Source of the DNA: a virus
DNA: 20,571 nt
Direction: 5' to 3' (one strand)
IMG/VR virus record: IMGVR_UViG_3300042311_000849
Location: 1-20,571 of that record
Both the position numbers and the translations under genes were made by a program. The notes under the pieces were generated by a model. The model saw only the letters and a list, made by a program, of their open reading frames with translations. It was not told the DNA's origin and did no database searches. Below are positions 12,089-20,537 of this stretch, piece by piece (position 1 is the stretch's first letter; each line of letters starts with the position of its first letter).

Positions 12089-12643
12089 ATGTCGTACGAC
12101 ACCAAAGCAATCCTGAAGGAGATCGAGGTATGGCTTAGCAATCTCGCCAAGCCGTATCTCTGGTTCATCCAGGACAAGCACAACAAGCTTCTCGCCGCCA
12201 ATCGATCGATGACTGGCTCGAACTGCTACCTGATGTCTGGCAAGATCTTCGGCCCGGGTGGTAAACACCCAGGCAAGATCGAAGGCAAGCTTCAGCATCT
12301 TCCCGAGCCGCTGCGTCCTGACCACATCGAGTGGGCAGAACAGATGCGGATCCATGAAGAGGAATGGGTCAAAGCCATGCAGGTTCTTCGCACGGTCTTT
12401 GGCCGAGCCAAGCGATGGCAGGACATTCGTGACATGCTTCCTGACTTCGTGCTGCGTACGCTGCCGTTCGATGTCATGAAGCTGCAGCGGACTCGTCCCG
12501 ATCTGTTCGCTGGTTCGAAGAGCGATCCGAATTACCCCCAAGAGCGGGCTCTTCGTGAGCAGCACTGGGATCCGAAGTTGCTTGATCTGTACGAACAAGC
12601 AACACCGAGTATCAACTTCTACGTAGGGTACAAGCTCCTATGA
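12089..12643 (+). CDS. hypothetical protein in replication block, 184 aa
   Basis: ATG 12089 starts right at the helicase stop with AAGGA upstream, and the gene ends in an ATGA overlap with the DNA polymerase gene, so it is made together with both. The product is soluble and helical, with Trp-rich segments (IEVWLSNLAKPYLWFIQ, HIEWAEQMRIHEEEWVKAM) and a Gly-rich turn (SGKIFGPGGKHPGK). No catalytic motif or family is recognised. Its position suggests a replication accessory factor, such as a helicase loader or polymerase partner; this is only by context. Confidence 0.7.
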   Translation: MSYDTKAILKEIEVWLSNLAKPYLWFIQDKHNKLLAANRSMTGSNCYLMSGKIFGPGGKHPGKIEGKLQHLPEPLRPDHIEWAEQMRIHEEEWVKAMQVLRTVFGRAKRWQDIRDMLPDFVLRTLPFDVMKLQRTRPDLFAGSKSDPNYPQERALREQHWDPKLLDLYEQATPSINFYVGYKLL

Positions 12644-15189
12644 GGTACATGGTCTTTGCTGAAGAGACGAATCGGTATCCGATCTGTCTCATCTCTCGAA
12701 TTCTCCGCAAGCACGATCTCGCAGAGTACGTGCAGGACATCGAAAGCGAAGTGGTTGCGTACGCGCTCACCACGAGCCAGAAAGCAAAGAACAACGAGCT
12801 CAAGGAATACCTCGACAATCTGTTGCCGATCCTGGCCACGCTGCGAACTGACTACATCATCTGTACTGATGGTGCGTTGTTCAAAGTCCTGACGGCAGCA
12901 ACCCGAGTTGATCGAGCCAGTGGGTACATCTTTGATTGCAAGATCAAGGACTACACCCACATCAAGGTGGTGTACGCACCGAGTCCGCAGCAACTGGTCT
13001 ACGACCGCACGCTGCACCTCAAGGTCACCCAAGCACTCACCGCCATCAAGACTCATCGTGCCGGTGCGTACGTTCCACCTGGCATCAATATCTTCAAGAC
13101 AGCCCGCTTTCCCAGCACGCTTGCTGAGATCCGGTACGAGCTGGACTTGATTGCCGATATGGATCTCACCTGCGACATCGAGACCTTTGGCCTCAAGCAC
13201 TACAAGGCAGGCATCGCTACGATCTCTTTTGCTTGGAACAAGCACGAGGGCATCGCATTCGCAGTCGATCTCAGCCCGACTGAAGCCAAGGAGATTCGTT
13301 GGCTGTTGGCTCAGTTCTTCAGGTATCGAGCCAAGCAAGCAAAGACCAAGACGATCTACCACAACGGATCGTTCGACGTTTATGTGATGGTCTTCCAGTT
13401 GTTCATGGCCAACCTCATCGACATGAAAGGCATGCTTGATGGTCTGTCGGTCATGATGACCGGCTTCGAAGACTCGCAGCTGATCACGTACCTGGCCACG
13501 AATTCCTGCGTCGGCAATCACCTGGGTCTGAAAGCCCAGGCTCAAGAGTTCGCCGGCAACTATATGGTCGATGTCGAAGACGTGACCAAGGTGCCGCTAC
13601 CCAACCTGCTTGAGTACAACCTCACAGATGCCTTGGCTACCTGGTTCGTTTACGACAAACACCTGCCTACGCTGATCGCTGACGAACAACAAGACATCTA
13701 CGAGAACCTGTTCAAGCCATGCGTCACTGACATCATCCAGATGCAGCTGACCGGTCTTCCGATCGACATGGAAGAAGTGGCCCGAGGCAAAGCAGAAATG
13801 CAGCTGCACTCGGACATTGCCGTGTCGGCAATCATGGGCATGCCTGCAGTCGCTGAGTTGGAACGCCTGCTCACCGACAACTACGTTGAGAAGAAGAACC
13901 AGGAATACAAGAAGAAGCGGATCACCGCGGCTGACGTTGCGCACTTTCCCGAGTGCAAGCTCAACCTCAACTCCTCACCCAAGCTGCAGAAGCTCTTGTA
14001 CGAAGTGATGGGTCTTCCCGTCATTGCGCTCACAGACAGCAAGCAGCCGGCAACGGATGGCGACACTCTCAAGTCGCTCATCAATCACACGGACGACGTT
14101 AACCACAAAGAGTTGCTGAAGCACTTGGTTGACTTCAAGGCAGTGGACAAGATCCTCACTGCTTTCATTCCTGCGTTCGAGCAAGCCCAGCTTGCACCCG
14201 ATGGTCAGTACTACCTGTACGGGTTCTACAATCTCGGCGGCACGCTTTCAGGCCGACTGAGTTCGAACAACCCGAATATGCAGAACCTTCCTTCTACTGG
14301 TTCTCGCTACGCGAAGACCATCAAGAAGATGTTCGTTGCGCCACCTGGCTGGCTGTTCGTCGGGTTGGACTTCAATTCGCTAGAGGACATGATCAGTGCG
14401 CTGACCACCAAAGATCCCAACAAGCTCCGCGTGTATACGGACGGCTACGACGGACATTCACTGCGCGCGTTCTACTACTTCGGCAACATGATGCCGGACA
14501 TTGTGGAGACCGTGGAATCGATCAACTCGATCCAGAAGAAGTACAAGCCACTGCGTCAGGATTCGAAGGCTCCGACCTTCGCCCTGACTTACCAAGGCAC
14601 GTATCGCACGCTGATGGTCAACTGCGGCTTCTCAGAAGAGAAGGCCAAGGCAATCGAAGCTGCCTACCACGTCATGTACGAAGTCTCGGACAAGTGGGTA
14701 CAGGACAAGCTTGCTGAAGCTTCCCGGGTTGGTTACGTGACTGTCGCTTTTGGCTTGCGTGTACGCACGCCGATGCTGAAGCAATGTGTCCTTGGAACCA
14801 AGAACACTCCGTACGAAGCTGTTGCTGAAGGACGGACTGCAGGTAACGCATTGGGACAGTCCTACGGCCTGCTCAACTCGCGCGCCTACATGGCATTCAT
14901 GCGCGAAGTTCGTGCATCGCCGTATCGCCACGACATCAAGCTATGCGCTCAGATCCATGACGCTGGCTACATGCTCATTCGTGACGACGTGAACCTCGTG
15001 CGTTGGGTCAACGAAACTCTGACTCGCCACGCTCAGTGGCAAGAGCTACCCGAGATCCAGCACGACACCGTGAAGCTAGGCGGCAACCTGTCTATCTTCT
15101 ACCCCAGTTGGGCTGATGAGTTGACCATTCCGAATGGCGCAACTGTTGAAGTCCTCACCAACCTCGCCAAAGAGCACATGAACCAATGA
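12640..15189 (+). CDS. family A DNA polymerase with 3'-5' exonuclease, 849 aa
   Basis: The replicative polymerase candidate. Proofreading domain: Exo I DIE (Asp179, Glu181), Exo II NGSFD (Asn242-Asp246), Exo III YNLTD (Tyr326-Asp330). Polymerase: TLSGRLSS (535-542), NMQNLPSTG, motif A GLDFNSLED (Asp577), motif B RQDSKAPTFALTYQG (Arg639, Lys643, Phe647, Tyr651), motif C QIHDA (His773, Asp774). Phe647 is the position that in Pol I discriminates sugars. Motif C has Ala where Pol I has Glu, and motif B ends YQG instead of YG. The first ~155 residues are not exonuclease and may be a degenerate UDG-like fold. The start is ATG 12640, overlapping the previous stop. No 5'-3' exonuclease domain is present. 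Confidence 0.95.
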   Translation: MRYMVFAEETNRYPICLISRILRKHDLAEYVQDIESEVVAYALTTSQKAKNNELKEYLDNLLPILATLRTDYIICTDGALFKVLTAATRVDRASGYIFDCKIKDYTHIKVVYAPSPQQLVYDRTLHLKVTQALTAIKTHRAGAYVPPGINIFKTARFPSTLAEIRYELDLIADMDLTCDIETFGLKHYKAGIATISFAWNKHEGIAFAVDLSPTEAKEIRWLLAQFFRYRAKQAKTKTIYHNGSFDVYVMVFQLFMANLIDMKGMLDGLSVMMTGFEDSQLITYLATNSCVGNHLGLKAQAQEFAGNYMVDVEDVTKVPLPNLLEYNLTDALATWFVYDKHLPTLIADEQQDIYENLFKPCVTDIIQMQLTGLPIDMEEVARGKAEMQLHSDIAVSAIMGMPAVAELERLLTDNYVEKKNQEYKKKRITAADVAHFPECKLNLNSSPKLQKLLYEVMGLPVIALTDSKQPATDGDTLKSLINHTDDVNHKELLKHLVDFKAVDKILTAFIPAFEQAQLAPDGQYYLYGFYNLGGTLSGRLSSNNPNMQNLPSTGSRYAKTIKKMFVAPPGWLFVGLDFNSLEDMISALTTKDPNKLRVYTDGYDGHSLRAFYYFGNMMPDIVETVESINSIQKKYKPLRQDSKAPTFALTYQGTYRTLMVNCGFSEEKAKAIEAAYHVMYEVSDKWVQDKLAEASRVGYVTVAFGLRVRTPMLKQCVLGTKNTPYEAVAEGRTAGNALGQSYGLLNSRAYMAFMREVRASPYRHDIKLCAQIHDAGYMLIRDDVNLVRWVNETLTRHAQWQELPEIQHDTVKLGGNLSIFYPSWADELTIPNGATVEVLTNLAKEHMNQ

Positions 15190-15566
15190 ACGAAAATTCC
15201 CTGCAAAGCACGCACGCCGACGACAAGATGCACTTCCACCTGGTTCTCGCGGATGTGGTCTTCGAGACCAAGCGCGGTGGCGTCACCAGCCATCGAACGC
15301 AGTTCATCACGCAGTCCAAGGTCTGCGAGTTCCCGGCAGCTCGAATCCATCAGCTGCAGAACTCCGCCGCACTCACCGTGCGCAACAAGCTGGAGCCGAA
15401 AGATGCCATCGGTTTCCAGACGCACGATGTCCTGCTGATGGCCATCACTCCCTGCGGCTACATGACGACCAACGAGTTCTACGCTGGCGTCGGTGAGTCG
15501 GAAGCGGAGCAGCCGAAGGCTGAGCCGGCACCCACGAACGTCATCCCCTTCGACCAACCCAACTGA
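15186..15566 (+). CDS. hypothetical protein, 126 aa
   Basis: ATG 15186 overlaps the polymerase stop (ATGA); a second in-frame Met at residue 15 is an alternative start. Residues about 15-95 look like a strand-rich small domain (MHFHLVLADVVFET, then a Thr/Arg-rich loop, then DVLLMAITPCGYMT). The tail is acidic and Pro/Ala rich (SEAEQPKAEPAPTN), as in flexible protein-interaction tails. The family is not recognised. The coupling to polymerase suggests a replication-associated role, perhaps a small nucleic-acid-binding protein. Confidence 0.65.
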   Translation: MNENSLQSTHADDKMHFHLVLADVVFETKRGGVTSHRTQFITQSKVCEFPAARIHQLQNSAALTVRNKLEPKDAIGFQTHDVLLMAITPCGYMTTNEFYAGVGESEAEQPKAEPAPTNVIPFDQPN

Positions 15567-15593
15567 GCTAAACTGCTCAGCCCTTGAAGGGAG
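15563..15593 (+). promoter_or_regulatory. paired hairpins across a stop and ribosome site
   Basis: CTGAGC (15563-15568) and GCTCAG (15575-15580) form a perfect six-pair stem with a TAAACT loop, and the TGA of the upstream gene lies in it. Directly after, CCCT (15581-15584) pairs with AGGG (15588-15591), which is part of the AAGGGAG Shine-Dalgarno for ATG 15602. No T tract follows. A likely control of translation coupling to the nuclease gene. Confidence 0.45.
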
Positions 15594-15601
15594 AACCAGA
15601 C

Positions 15602-16600
15602 ATGCAACGATTCACTAACAATGCCGGAGTCGATCTCTCGGTAGCGTTGTGGCTTGCACTGGATGACTACGACTACGTGGACAAGCCGAACTACATCTCG
15701 GTCACCACGTTGATCAAGCCGGTGCGGCAGATCATCCTTCGCAATCGCATTGCGAAGATCGCGGAACAGAATCCCCAAGCCGTGGTGTTGGAAGACATCA
15801 TCGATCGATTCAAGTCGAGGCTCGGGCAGGAACTTCATGGCGGTGTCGAAACTTCTTGGAAAGAGAACTATCGACTCGCCATGTCCAGTTTGGGATTTCC
15901 GAATCGGGTCATTGACCTGGTGCGGATCAATCCCGAAGTAGAGGAGCCGGATACTCTTCCGGTTTACACGGAGCAACGAGTAGAGAAAGAAGTTGCTGGC
16001 TACACCGTGGGTGGGAAGATCGACCTCATCATTGAAGGACGATTGAGGGATGTGAAAAGTACAACGGTCTTCAAGTTCATCAGCCAGAAGGGTGTCGGGC
16101 AATGGCAGCTGCAGGGCAGCTTGTATCGTTGGCTCAATCCCGGGAAGGTTCACCATGATGAATTTCTTGTTCAATATCTGCTTGTTGATTGGTATCGCGG
16201 TGGTTCACAGCGTGATGCCAACTATCCCCCTCACCCCGCTCCTAGCCGCTCTGTTCGGCTGATGAGCGTGGCGGAGACGGACAAGTGGGTGAAAGACAAG
16301 CTTCGTCTCCTCGAACAACTGAAGGACGCGCCAGACGATCAGATCCCGGAATGCTCCGAAGAAGATCTCTGGCGCGCTCCTCCGGTTTACAAGTACTACG
16401 CGAATCCGGAGAAGACTACCGGACGCTCTACCAAGAACTTTGACACCGAACTCGAAGCGGTTGCTTATCGCACCGAACAGAACAAGGGAGTCGTGATTGC
16501 AAAACACGGCGTCGTCAAAGCATGTAACTACTGTCCGTGCGCTCCCATCTGCGGCCAGTACCAACGACTTCTCGCCTCCGGCGACATTGCGAGCGACTAA
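15602..16600 (+). CDS. PD-(D/E)XK nuclease, Cas4/RecB-like, with C-terminal Cys cluster, 332 aa
   Basis: ATG 15602 follows AAGGGAG with eight-base spacing. Nuclease core: His79 in GQELHGG, GGKIDLIIEG (Asp141), RDVKST (Asp150-x-Lys152), and QWQLQGSLYRW (Gln171, Tyr175) matching the RecB-type QxxxY motif. A Cys cluster near the end (Cys308, 311, 313, 317 in CNYCPCAPIC) recalls the Fe-S-binding tail of Cas4 and AddB, although those use one Cys near the N-terminus plus three at the C-terminus; here all four are together, so a zinc site is equally possible. Probably a DNA exonuclease working with the Sak4-like protein in recombination, or processing ends during replication. Confidence 0.8.
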   Translation: MQRFTNNAGVDLSVALWLALDDYDYVDKPNYISVTTLIKPVRQIILRNRIAKIAEQNPQAVVLEDIIDRFKSRLGQELHGGVETSWKENYRLAMSSLGFPNRVIDLVRINPEVEEPDTLPVYTEQRVEKEVAGYTVGGKIDLIIEGRLRDVKSTTVFKFISQKGVGQWQLQGSLYRWLNPGKVHHDEFLVQYLLVDWYRGGSQRDANYPPHPAPSRSVRLMSVAETDKWVKDKLRLLEQLKDAPDDQIPECSEEDLWRAPPVYKYYANPEKTTGRSTKNFDTELEAVAYRTEQNKGVVIAKHGVVKACNYCPCAPICGQYQRLLASGDIASD

Positions 16601-16604
16601 AACA

Positions 16605-18785
16605 ATGCGCGATCTTTCTACTGTTCCACACCACCCCATGATTGAGCAGATTGCCGGTGTGCTGAGCAACAAGACTCAGAACACTGACATGCCGTTCTTC
16701 CGGATCATGATCAGCTACATGCTCGCCAAGATGGCCTCGTGCCAGCGAGCCACGGTGATTACGAAGGATCGCGGAGAAGTCCCGGTCAACGTGTATGCGC
16801 TGTCCCTTGCTCTCTCCGGAGCGGGCAAGGGGCATAGCGTCGGCATCCTCGAAAACGAGTTCATGAAGGGATTCAAGGATCGCTTCATGAATGACACCTT
16901 CAACACTGTTGCCGAGAGCAGCATGTGGGAGATTGCCCGAGCCAGGGCACTTCGCAAGGTGTCGGATGAGAACGAAGAATTCTCTCGAGTCCAGACCGAG
17001 TTCAATCGCCTTGGGCCGATTGCTTTCACCTTCGACTCGGGCACGACTGCAGCCGTGAAGCAGATGCGCCAGAAGCTTTTGCTTGCTGGTTCGGGAAGCA
17101 TCAATCTGCAGATCGATGAAATCGGCAGCAACCTGATTGCCAACACCGAAGTCCTGAACGTGTTTCTTGAACTCTACGATCAGGGCATGGTGAAGCAGAA
17201 GCTCACCAAGAACACCAACGAGAACCTTCGCAGCGAAGAGCTCGACGGCAAGACCCCCACCAACATGCTGCTGTTCGGTACGCCGACCAAACTGCTCGAT
17301 GGTGGTAAAACTGAAGACGAGTTCTACTCGTTCCTCGAAACCGGCTACGGTCGTCGCTGCATCTTCGCTTACGGTGAGCGTCACCGTGCAGCGGAACACC
17401 TCACACCTGCCGAGGTCTATCAGCGCCTGACCGATCGTTCAAACCAGGCTCTGGTTGACCACTGGGCCACGCACTTCACCATCCTGGCTGACCCGACCAA
17501 GTTCAACTGGAAGATGACGCTGCCGGATGACGTGGCCATCGAACTGCTGGGCTACCGGATCGAGTGCGAACGTATCGCTGACAAGCTGCCTGAGCACGAA
17601 GACATCAAGAAGGCAGAGATCTCGCATCGCTACTTCAAGGTGCTCAAGCTCGCGGGTGCATTGGCCTTCTGTGACGAGAGTCTGGAAGTGTCCATGGATC
17701 ACCTGTACCACTCGATCAAGATCGTGGAAGAGTCAGGCAAGTCCTTCGAGCGGATCTTCTCTCGTGAGAAGAACTACGTAAAGCTGGCGAAGTACCTCTC
17801 GACCAGCACCAGCGATCTGACCCATGCAGATCTCAACGAGTGCCTGCCGTTCTACAAGGGCAGCCAGTCTGCGCGCAACGAAATGATGACCCTGGCCATG
17901 GCTTGGGGTTATCGCAACCACATCATCATCCGCAAGCAGTTCATGGAAGGCATCGAGTTCTTCAAGGGCGAAGCCCTGAAAGAGACGAACCTCGAATCCA
18001 TGCGGGTCTCGTACTCGGATCATGTGGCCTACAACTACCGCACGGACAACGTGCCGTGGGAACGCATCCACGAACTGACCCAGTACGACAACGGGGACGG
18101 TGGTGAATTCCACTGGATCAATCACGGACTCGACAAGGGTGGTACCGGCGACGGTCATCGCACTGAAGACAACGTGATCCCGGGCTTCAACATGATCGTG
18201 ATCGACGTGGACAAGGGCACTGATATTCGTGTCGCCCAGGAACTCCTCAAAGAGTACACCTGGCACATGTATACGACCAAGCGACACACTGATGATGCCC
18301 ATCGGTTCCGCATCATCCTTCCGATCAACTACACCCTTGAGTTGGATGCGGAAGATTTCCGTGATTTCATGTCCAACGTTTTTGCTTGGCTTCCGTTCGA
18401 AGTCGATGCACAAACGAACCAGCGAGCTCGCAAGTGGCTTAGCTGCAAGGGTCAGTACGGCTACAACGAGGGCAAGTTGCTCGATGCCCTGCAGTTCATC
18501 CCGCGCACTTCTCGGAACGATGAGTTCCGTGCCAACGTGGTGAAGCTGGAAAACCTCGACAACCTGGAACGCTGGTTCGCTCAGCGGATGGTCAACGGCA
18601 ATCGCAACAACCACATGCTGCGGTTCGCCATGGCATTGGTGGACAGCGGCCTGACCTACCAGGAAATCGAACGACGTGTTCTCTCGTTCAACCAGAAGCT
18701 CGACAACAAACTGAGCAACGATGAGTTGCAACAGACTGTTCTCGTTACCGCAGCCCGGAAGATCGCTAGCAATAGCCTTCCATAA
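16605..18785 (+). CDS. ATPase-primase fusion (DUF3987-like ATPase + AEP primase-like), 726 aa
   Basis: ATG 16605 lies five bases after the nuclease stop; its Shine-Dalgarno is weak. The N-terminal part is a P-loop ATPase of the DUF3987 type: SLALSGAGKGHS (67-78, Lys75) and Walker B LQIDE (168-172). From about 525 the sequence follows archaeo-eukaryotic primases: IVIDVDKG (Asp534, Asp536), TTKRHTDDAHRFRIILP (557-573, His561), then DAQTNQRARKWL (601-612). The end (663-720: GNRNNHML, then LVDSGLTYQEIERRV, then NDELQQTV) matches a PriCT-like helical domain. It would make primers and perhaps unwind DNA. The order ATPase then primase is the reverse of common primase-helicase fusions. Middle part (390-520) unassigned. 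Confidence 0.75.
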   Translation: MRDLSTVPHHPMIEQIAGVLSNKTQNTDMPFFRIMISYMLAKMASCQRATVITKDRGEVPVNVYALSLALSGAGKGHSVGILENEFMKGFKDRFMNDTFNTVAESSMWEIARARALRKVSDENEEFSRVQTEFNRLGPIAFTFDSGTTAAVKQMRQKLLLAGSGSINLQIDEIGSNLIANTEVLNVFLELYDQGMVKQKLTKNTNENLRSEELDGKTPTNMLLFGTPTKLLDGGKTEDEFYSFLETGYGRRCIFAYGERHRAAEHLTPAEVYQRLTDRSNQALVDHWATHFTILADPTKFNWKMTLPDDVAIELLGYRIECERIADKLPEHEDIKKAEISHRYFKVLKLAGALAFCDESLEVSMDHLYHSIKIVEESGKSFERIFSREKNYVKLAKYLSTSTSDLTHADLNECLPFYKGSQSARNEMMTLAMAWGYRNHIIIRKQFMEGIEFFKGEALKETNLESMRVSYSDHVAYNYRTDNVPWERIHELTQYDNGDGGEFHWINHGLDKGGTGDGHRTEDNVIPGFNMIVIDVDKGTDIRVAQELLKEYTWHMYTTKRHTDDAHRFRIILPINYTLELDAEDFRDFMSNVFAWLPFEVDAQTNQRARKWLSCKGQYGYNEGKLLDALQFIPRTSRNDEFRANVVKLENLDNLERWFAQRMVNGNRNNHMLRFAMALVDSGLTYQEIERRVLSFNQKLDNKLSNDELQQTVLVTAARKIASNSLP

Positions 18786-18804
18786 CCGTGAGTGATCGAC
18801 ACCC

Positions 18805-19029
18805 ATGAACTACACGAAACGGAGTCCGCAAGAACTCCAGAAGCTGGACAAGAAGATCTTGGAAGCCATCAATGATGGCGTTCGCAAGTTCGCACTCATC
18901 TCCTCGCGGGTCAGCACCCGCAAGGAAACCTACCCCGAACGACTGGTCGATCGACGCCTTCAGCATCTCCGAAAGGAAGGGAAGATCGAGTTCGTTCGCG
19001 GGCTCGGTTGGCGTGAGGTCGCGGCCTGA
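18805..19029 (+). CDS. small winged-helix protein, 74 aa
   Basis: ATG 18805 has a poor ribosome site, 19 bases after the primase stop. The product reads as a single winged helix: KLDKKILEAINDGVRKF (helix 1), ALISSRV, then PERLVDRRLQHLRKEGKIEF (recognition-like helix and first wing strand), then RGLGWREV. It could bind DNA at the origin or regulate the operon. Its TGA shares its A with the next ATG (TGATG), so expression of the Sak4-like gene is coupled. Confidence 0.65.
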   Translation: MNYTKRSPQELQKLDKKILEAINDGVRKFALISSRVSTRKETYPERLVDRRLQHLRKEGKIEFVRGLGWREVAA

Positions 19030-19790
19030 TGCAAACGACCAACGACAACCTGATCTTGGTGGCAGGCCCTTCTGCCACTGGCAAGTCCGCATCTCTCCGG
19101 AACCTCAAGGATCCGGAAGGTGTGATGTACCTGAACTGCGAGAGCGGCAAGAAGTTGCCGTTCCCGAACAAGTTCGCCACGTTCGTCATCACCGATCCGT
19201 ACCAGGTCATCGAAGCGTTCTCGCATCTCGCTGACTCGGGCTACGTGATCAAGCATCCGCAGCTCGGTAAGGAAGTTCGCATCCATACCGTCGTCACCGA
19301 CTCGCTGACGTTCCTGCTCGACATGTTCGAGTCGAAGTACATCTTCAACTCGGCCGATGGCCAGAAGGCGTGGGCTGCGTTCCAGCAGTTCTTCAAGACG
19401 CTGATGCAAGAGAAGGTGGCAGCTGCCGAGTGCAATGTCATCTTCACCGCTCACACGATCACGGAAGTGAACAAGAGTGAGATGGCCATGGAAACCAAGG
19501 TGCCGGTCAAGGGTGCCTTGAAGAACAACGGCATCGAGGCATACTTCAGTTGCGTGGTCACTTCGAAGAAGGTGCCCATCAAGGAACTGGAATCCTATGG
19601 TTCCGATTTGCTGGACATCAGCGATGAAGACCGCGCGCTTGGTTTCAAGTACGTCTTCCAGACCAAGCTCACCCGGGACACTACTCACGAGCGGATTCGT
19701 TCGCCCATGGGTATGTTCACCACCGCTCAGACCTTCATGGACAACGATGTTCAGAAGCTGATCGATCACCTCCACAAGTACTACAAGTAA
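19029..19790 (+). CDS. Sak4-like RecA-fold ATPase (single-strand annealing), 253 aa
   Basis: ATG 19029. Walker A GPSATGKS (13-20), a Walker B-like strand TVVTDS ending in Asp91, and a later strand VIFTAHT (137-143) with a His resembling the RecA motif-3 region. AAA_24/Sak4 proteins of phages are short RecA-like cores that promote annealing of single strands, helped by a cognate SSB; the next gene is a probable SSB, which supports this call over other small RecA-fold ATPases. With the Cas4-like nuclease (15602) and resolvase (20538) it forms a recombination set. Confidence 0.8.
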   Translation: MQTTNDNLILVAGPSATGKSASLRNLKDPEGVMYLNCESGKKLPFPNKFATFVITDPYQVIEAFSHLADSGYVIKHPQLGKEVRIHTVVTDSLTFLLDMFESKYIFNSADGQKAWAAFQQFFKTLMQEKVAAAECNVIFTAHTITEVNKSEMAMETKVPVKGALKNNGIEAYFSCVVTSKKVPIKELESYGSDLLDISDEDRALGFKYVFQTKLTRDTTHERIRSPMGMFTTAQTFMDNDVQKLIDHLHKYYK

Positions 19791-19802
19791 GGAACCAGAA
19801 CC

Positions 19803-20534
19803 ATGAGCAACAACCCCTTCGGCAACCTCGGCACTGATGGCCTCGAAGAAGCACGCGACAGCCTCGGTGGCGGCGGTGCACTCGAGAGCGGCCTCTACAC
19901 CGGCAAGATCAAGCTCGCCTACGCTGGCGCTTCTTCGGGCGGCGCTCGCTTCCTGGCCATCGTCGTGGACGTGAATGGTCGTGACTACCGCGAGACGCTG
20001 TACGTCACGAACAAGGCCGGTGAGAACTACTACACCCGCGGCGACAAGAAGATCCCGCTGCCTGGCTTCACCACGGCGAACGACATCGCCCTTCTCTCGA
20101 CTGGCCAGCCGCTTGGCGCGCAGGACATCCAGGAGAAGGTCGCTGAGATCTACAACTTCGATGAGCGCAAGGAAATCCCGACCAAGGTGCAGGCCGTCAC
20201 CAGCATCATGGGCAAGTCGATCACCCTCGGCATCCTCAAGGTCATCGAAGACAAGACCAAGAAGAACGAGACCACGGGTACGTACGAGCCGACCGGCGAG
20301 ACGCGCGACGTGAACGTGATCGACAAGGTGTTCCACACCGAGACCGGCAAGACGGTTTCCGAGTTCACGACGAAGGCCGAGAAGGCTGAGTTCAAAGACC
20401 GTTGGGCCGAGAAGCACACGGGCAAGACGCAGAACAAGGCCAAAGGCGCTACTGGCAAGCCAGGTGTTCCGGGCCAGGCCGCAGGCATCCCGGGTGGAGC
20501 CAGCAAGGCTCCGTCCAAGAGCCTGTTCGGGTAA
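19803..20534 (+). CDS. probable phage ssDNA-binding protein, 243 aa
   Basis: ATG 19803 has TAAGGA upstream. Starts MSNNPFGNLG. Residues about 25-175 are strand-rich and look like an OB-fold-sized domain (LYTGKIKLAYAGASSGGARF, then VVDVNGRDYRETLYV). Residues about 205-243 form a Gly/Ala/Pro/Lys-rich flexible tail ending in KSLFG. Many SSBs end in a short acidic tail with a final Phe; here the tail is basic and the Phe is next to last. Sak4-like genes are often followed by an SSB, which is the main support. Should coat single strands during replication and help annealing. Confidence 0.7.
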   Translation: MSNNPFGNLGTDGLEEARDSLGGGGALESGLYTGKIKLAYAGASSGGARFLAIVVDVNGRDYRETLYVTNKAGENYYTRGDKKIPLPGFTTANDIALLSTGQPLGAQDIQEKVAEIYNFDERKEIPTKVQAVTSIMGKSITLGILKVIEDKTKKNETTGTYEPTGETRDVNVIDKVFHTETGKTVSEFTTKAEKAEFKDRWAEKHTGKTQNKAKGATGKPGVPGQAAGIPGGASKAPSKSLFG

Positions 20535-20537
20535 GCC

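Noticed and set aside
11303-12598. 431-codon open frame on the - strand opposite the helicase and its neighbour
   Set aside because: It spans the helicase C-terminal motifs V and VI in antisense and has no recognisable domain.
18960-20417. 485-codon open frame on the - strand
   Set aside because: It lies opposite the Sak4-like and SSB genes, which have clear motifs and ribosome sites; long antisense frames are common in codon-biased genes of this composition.
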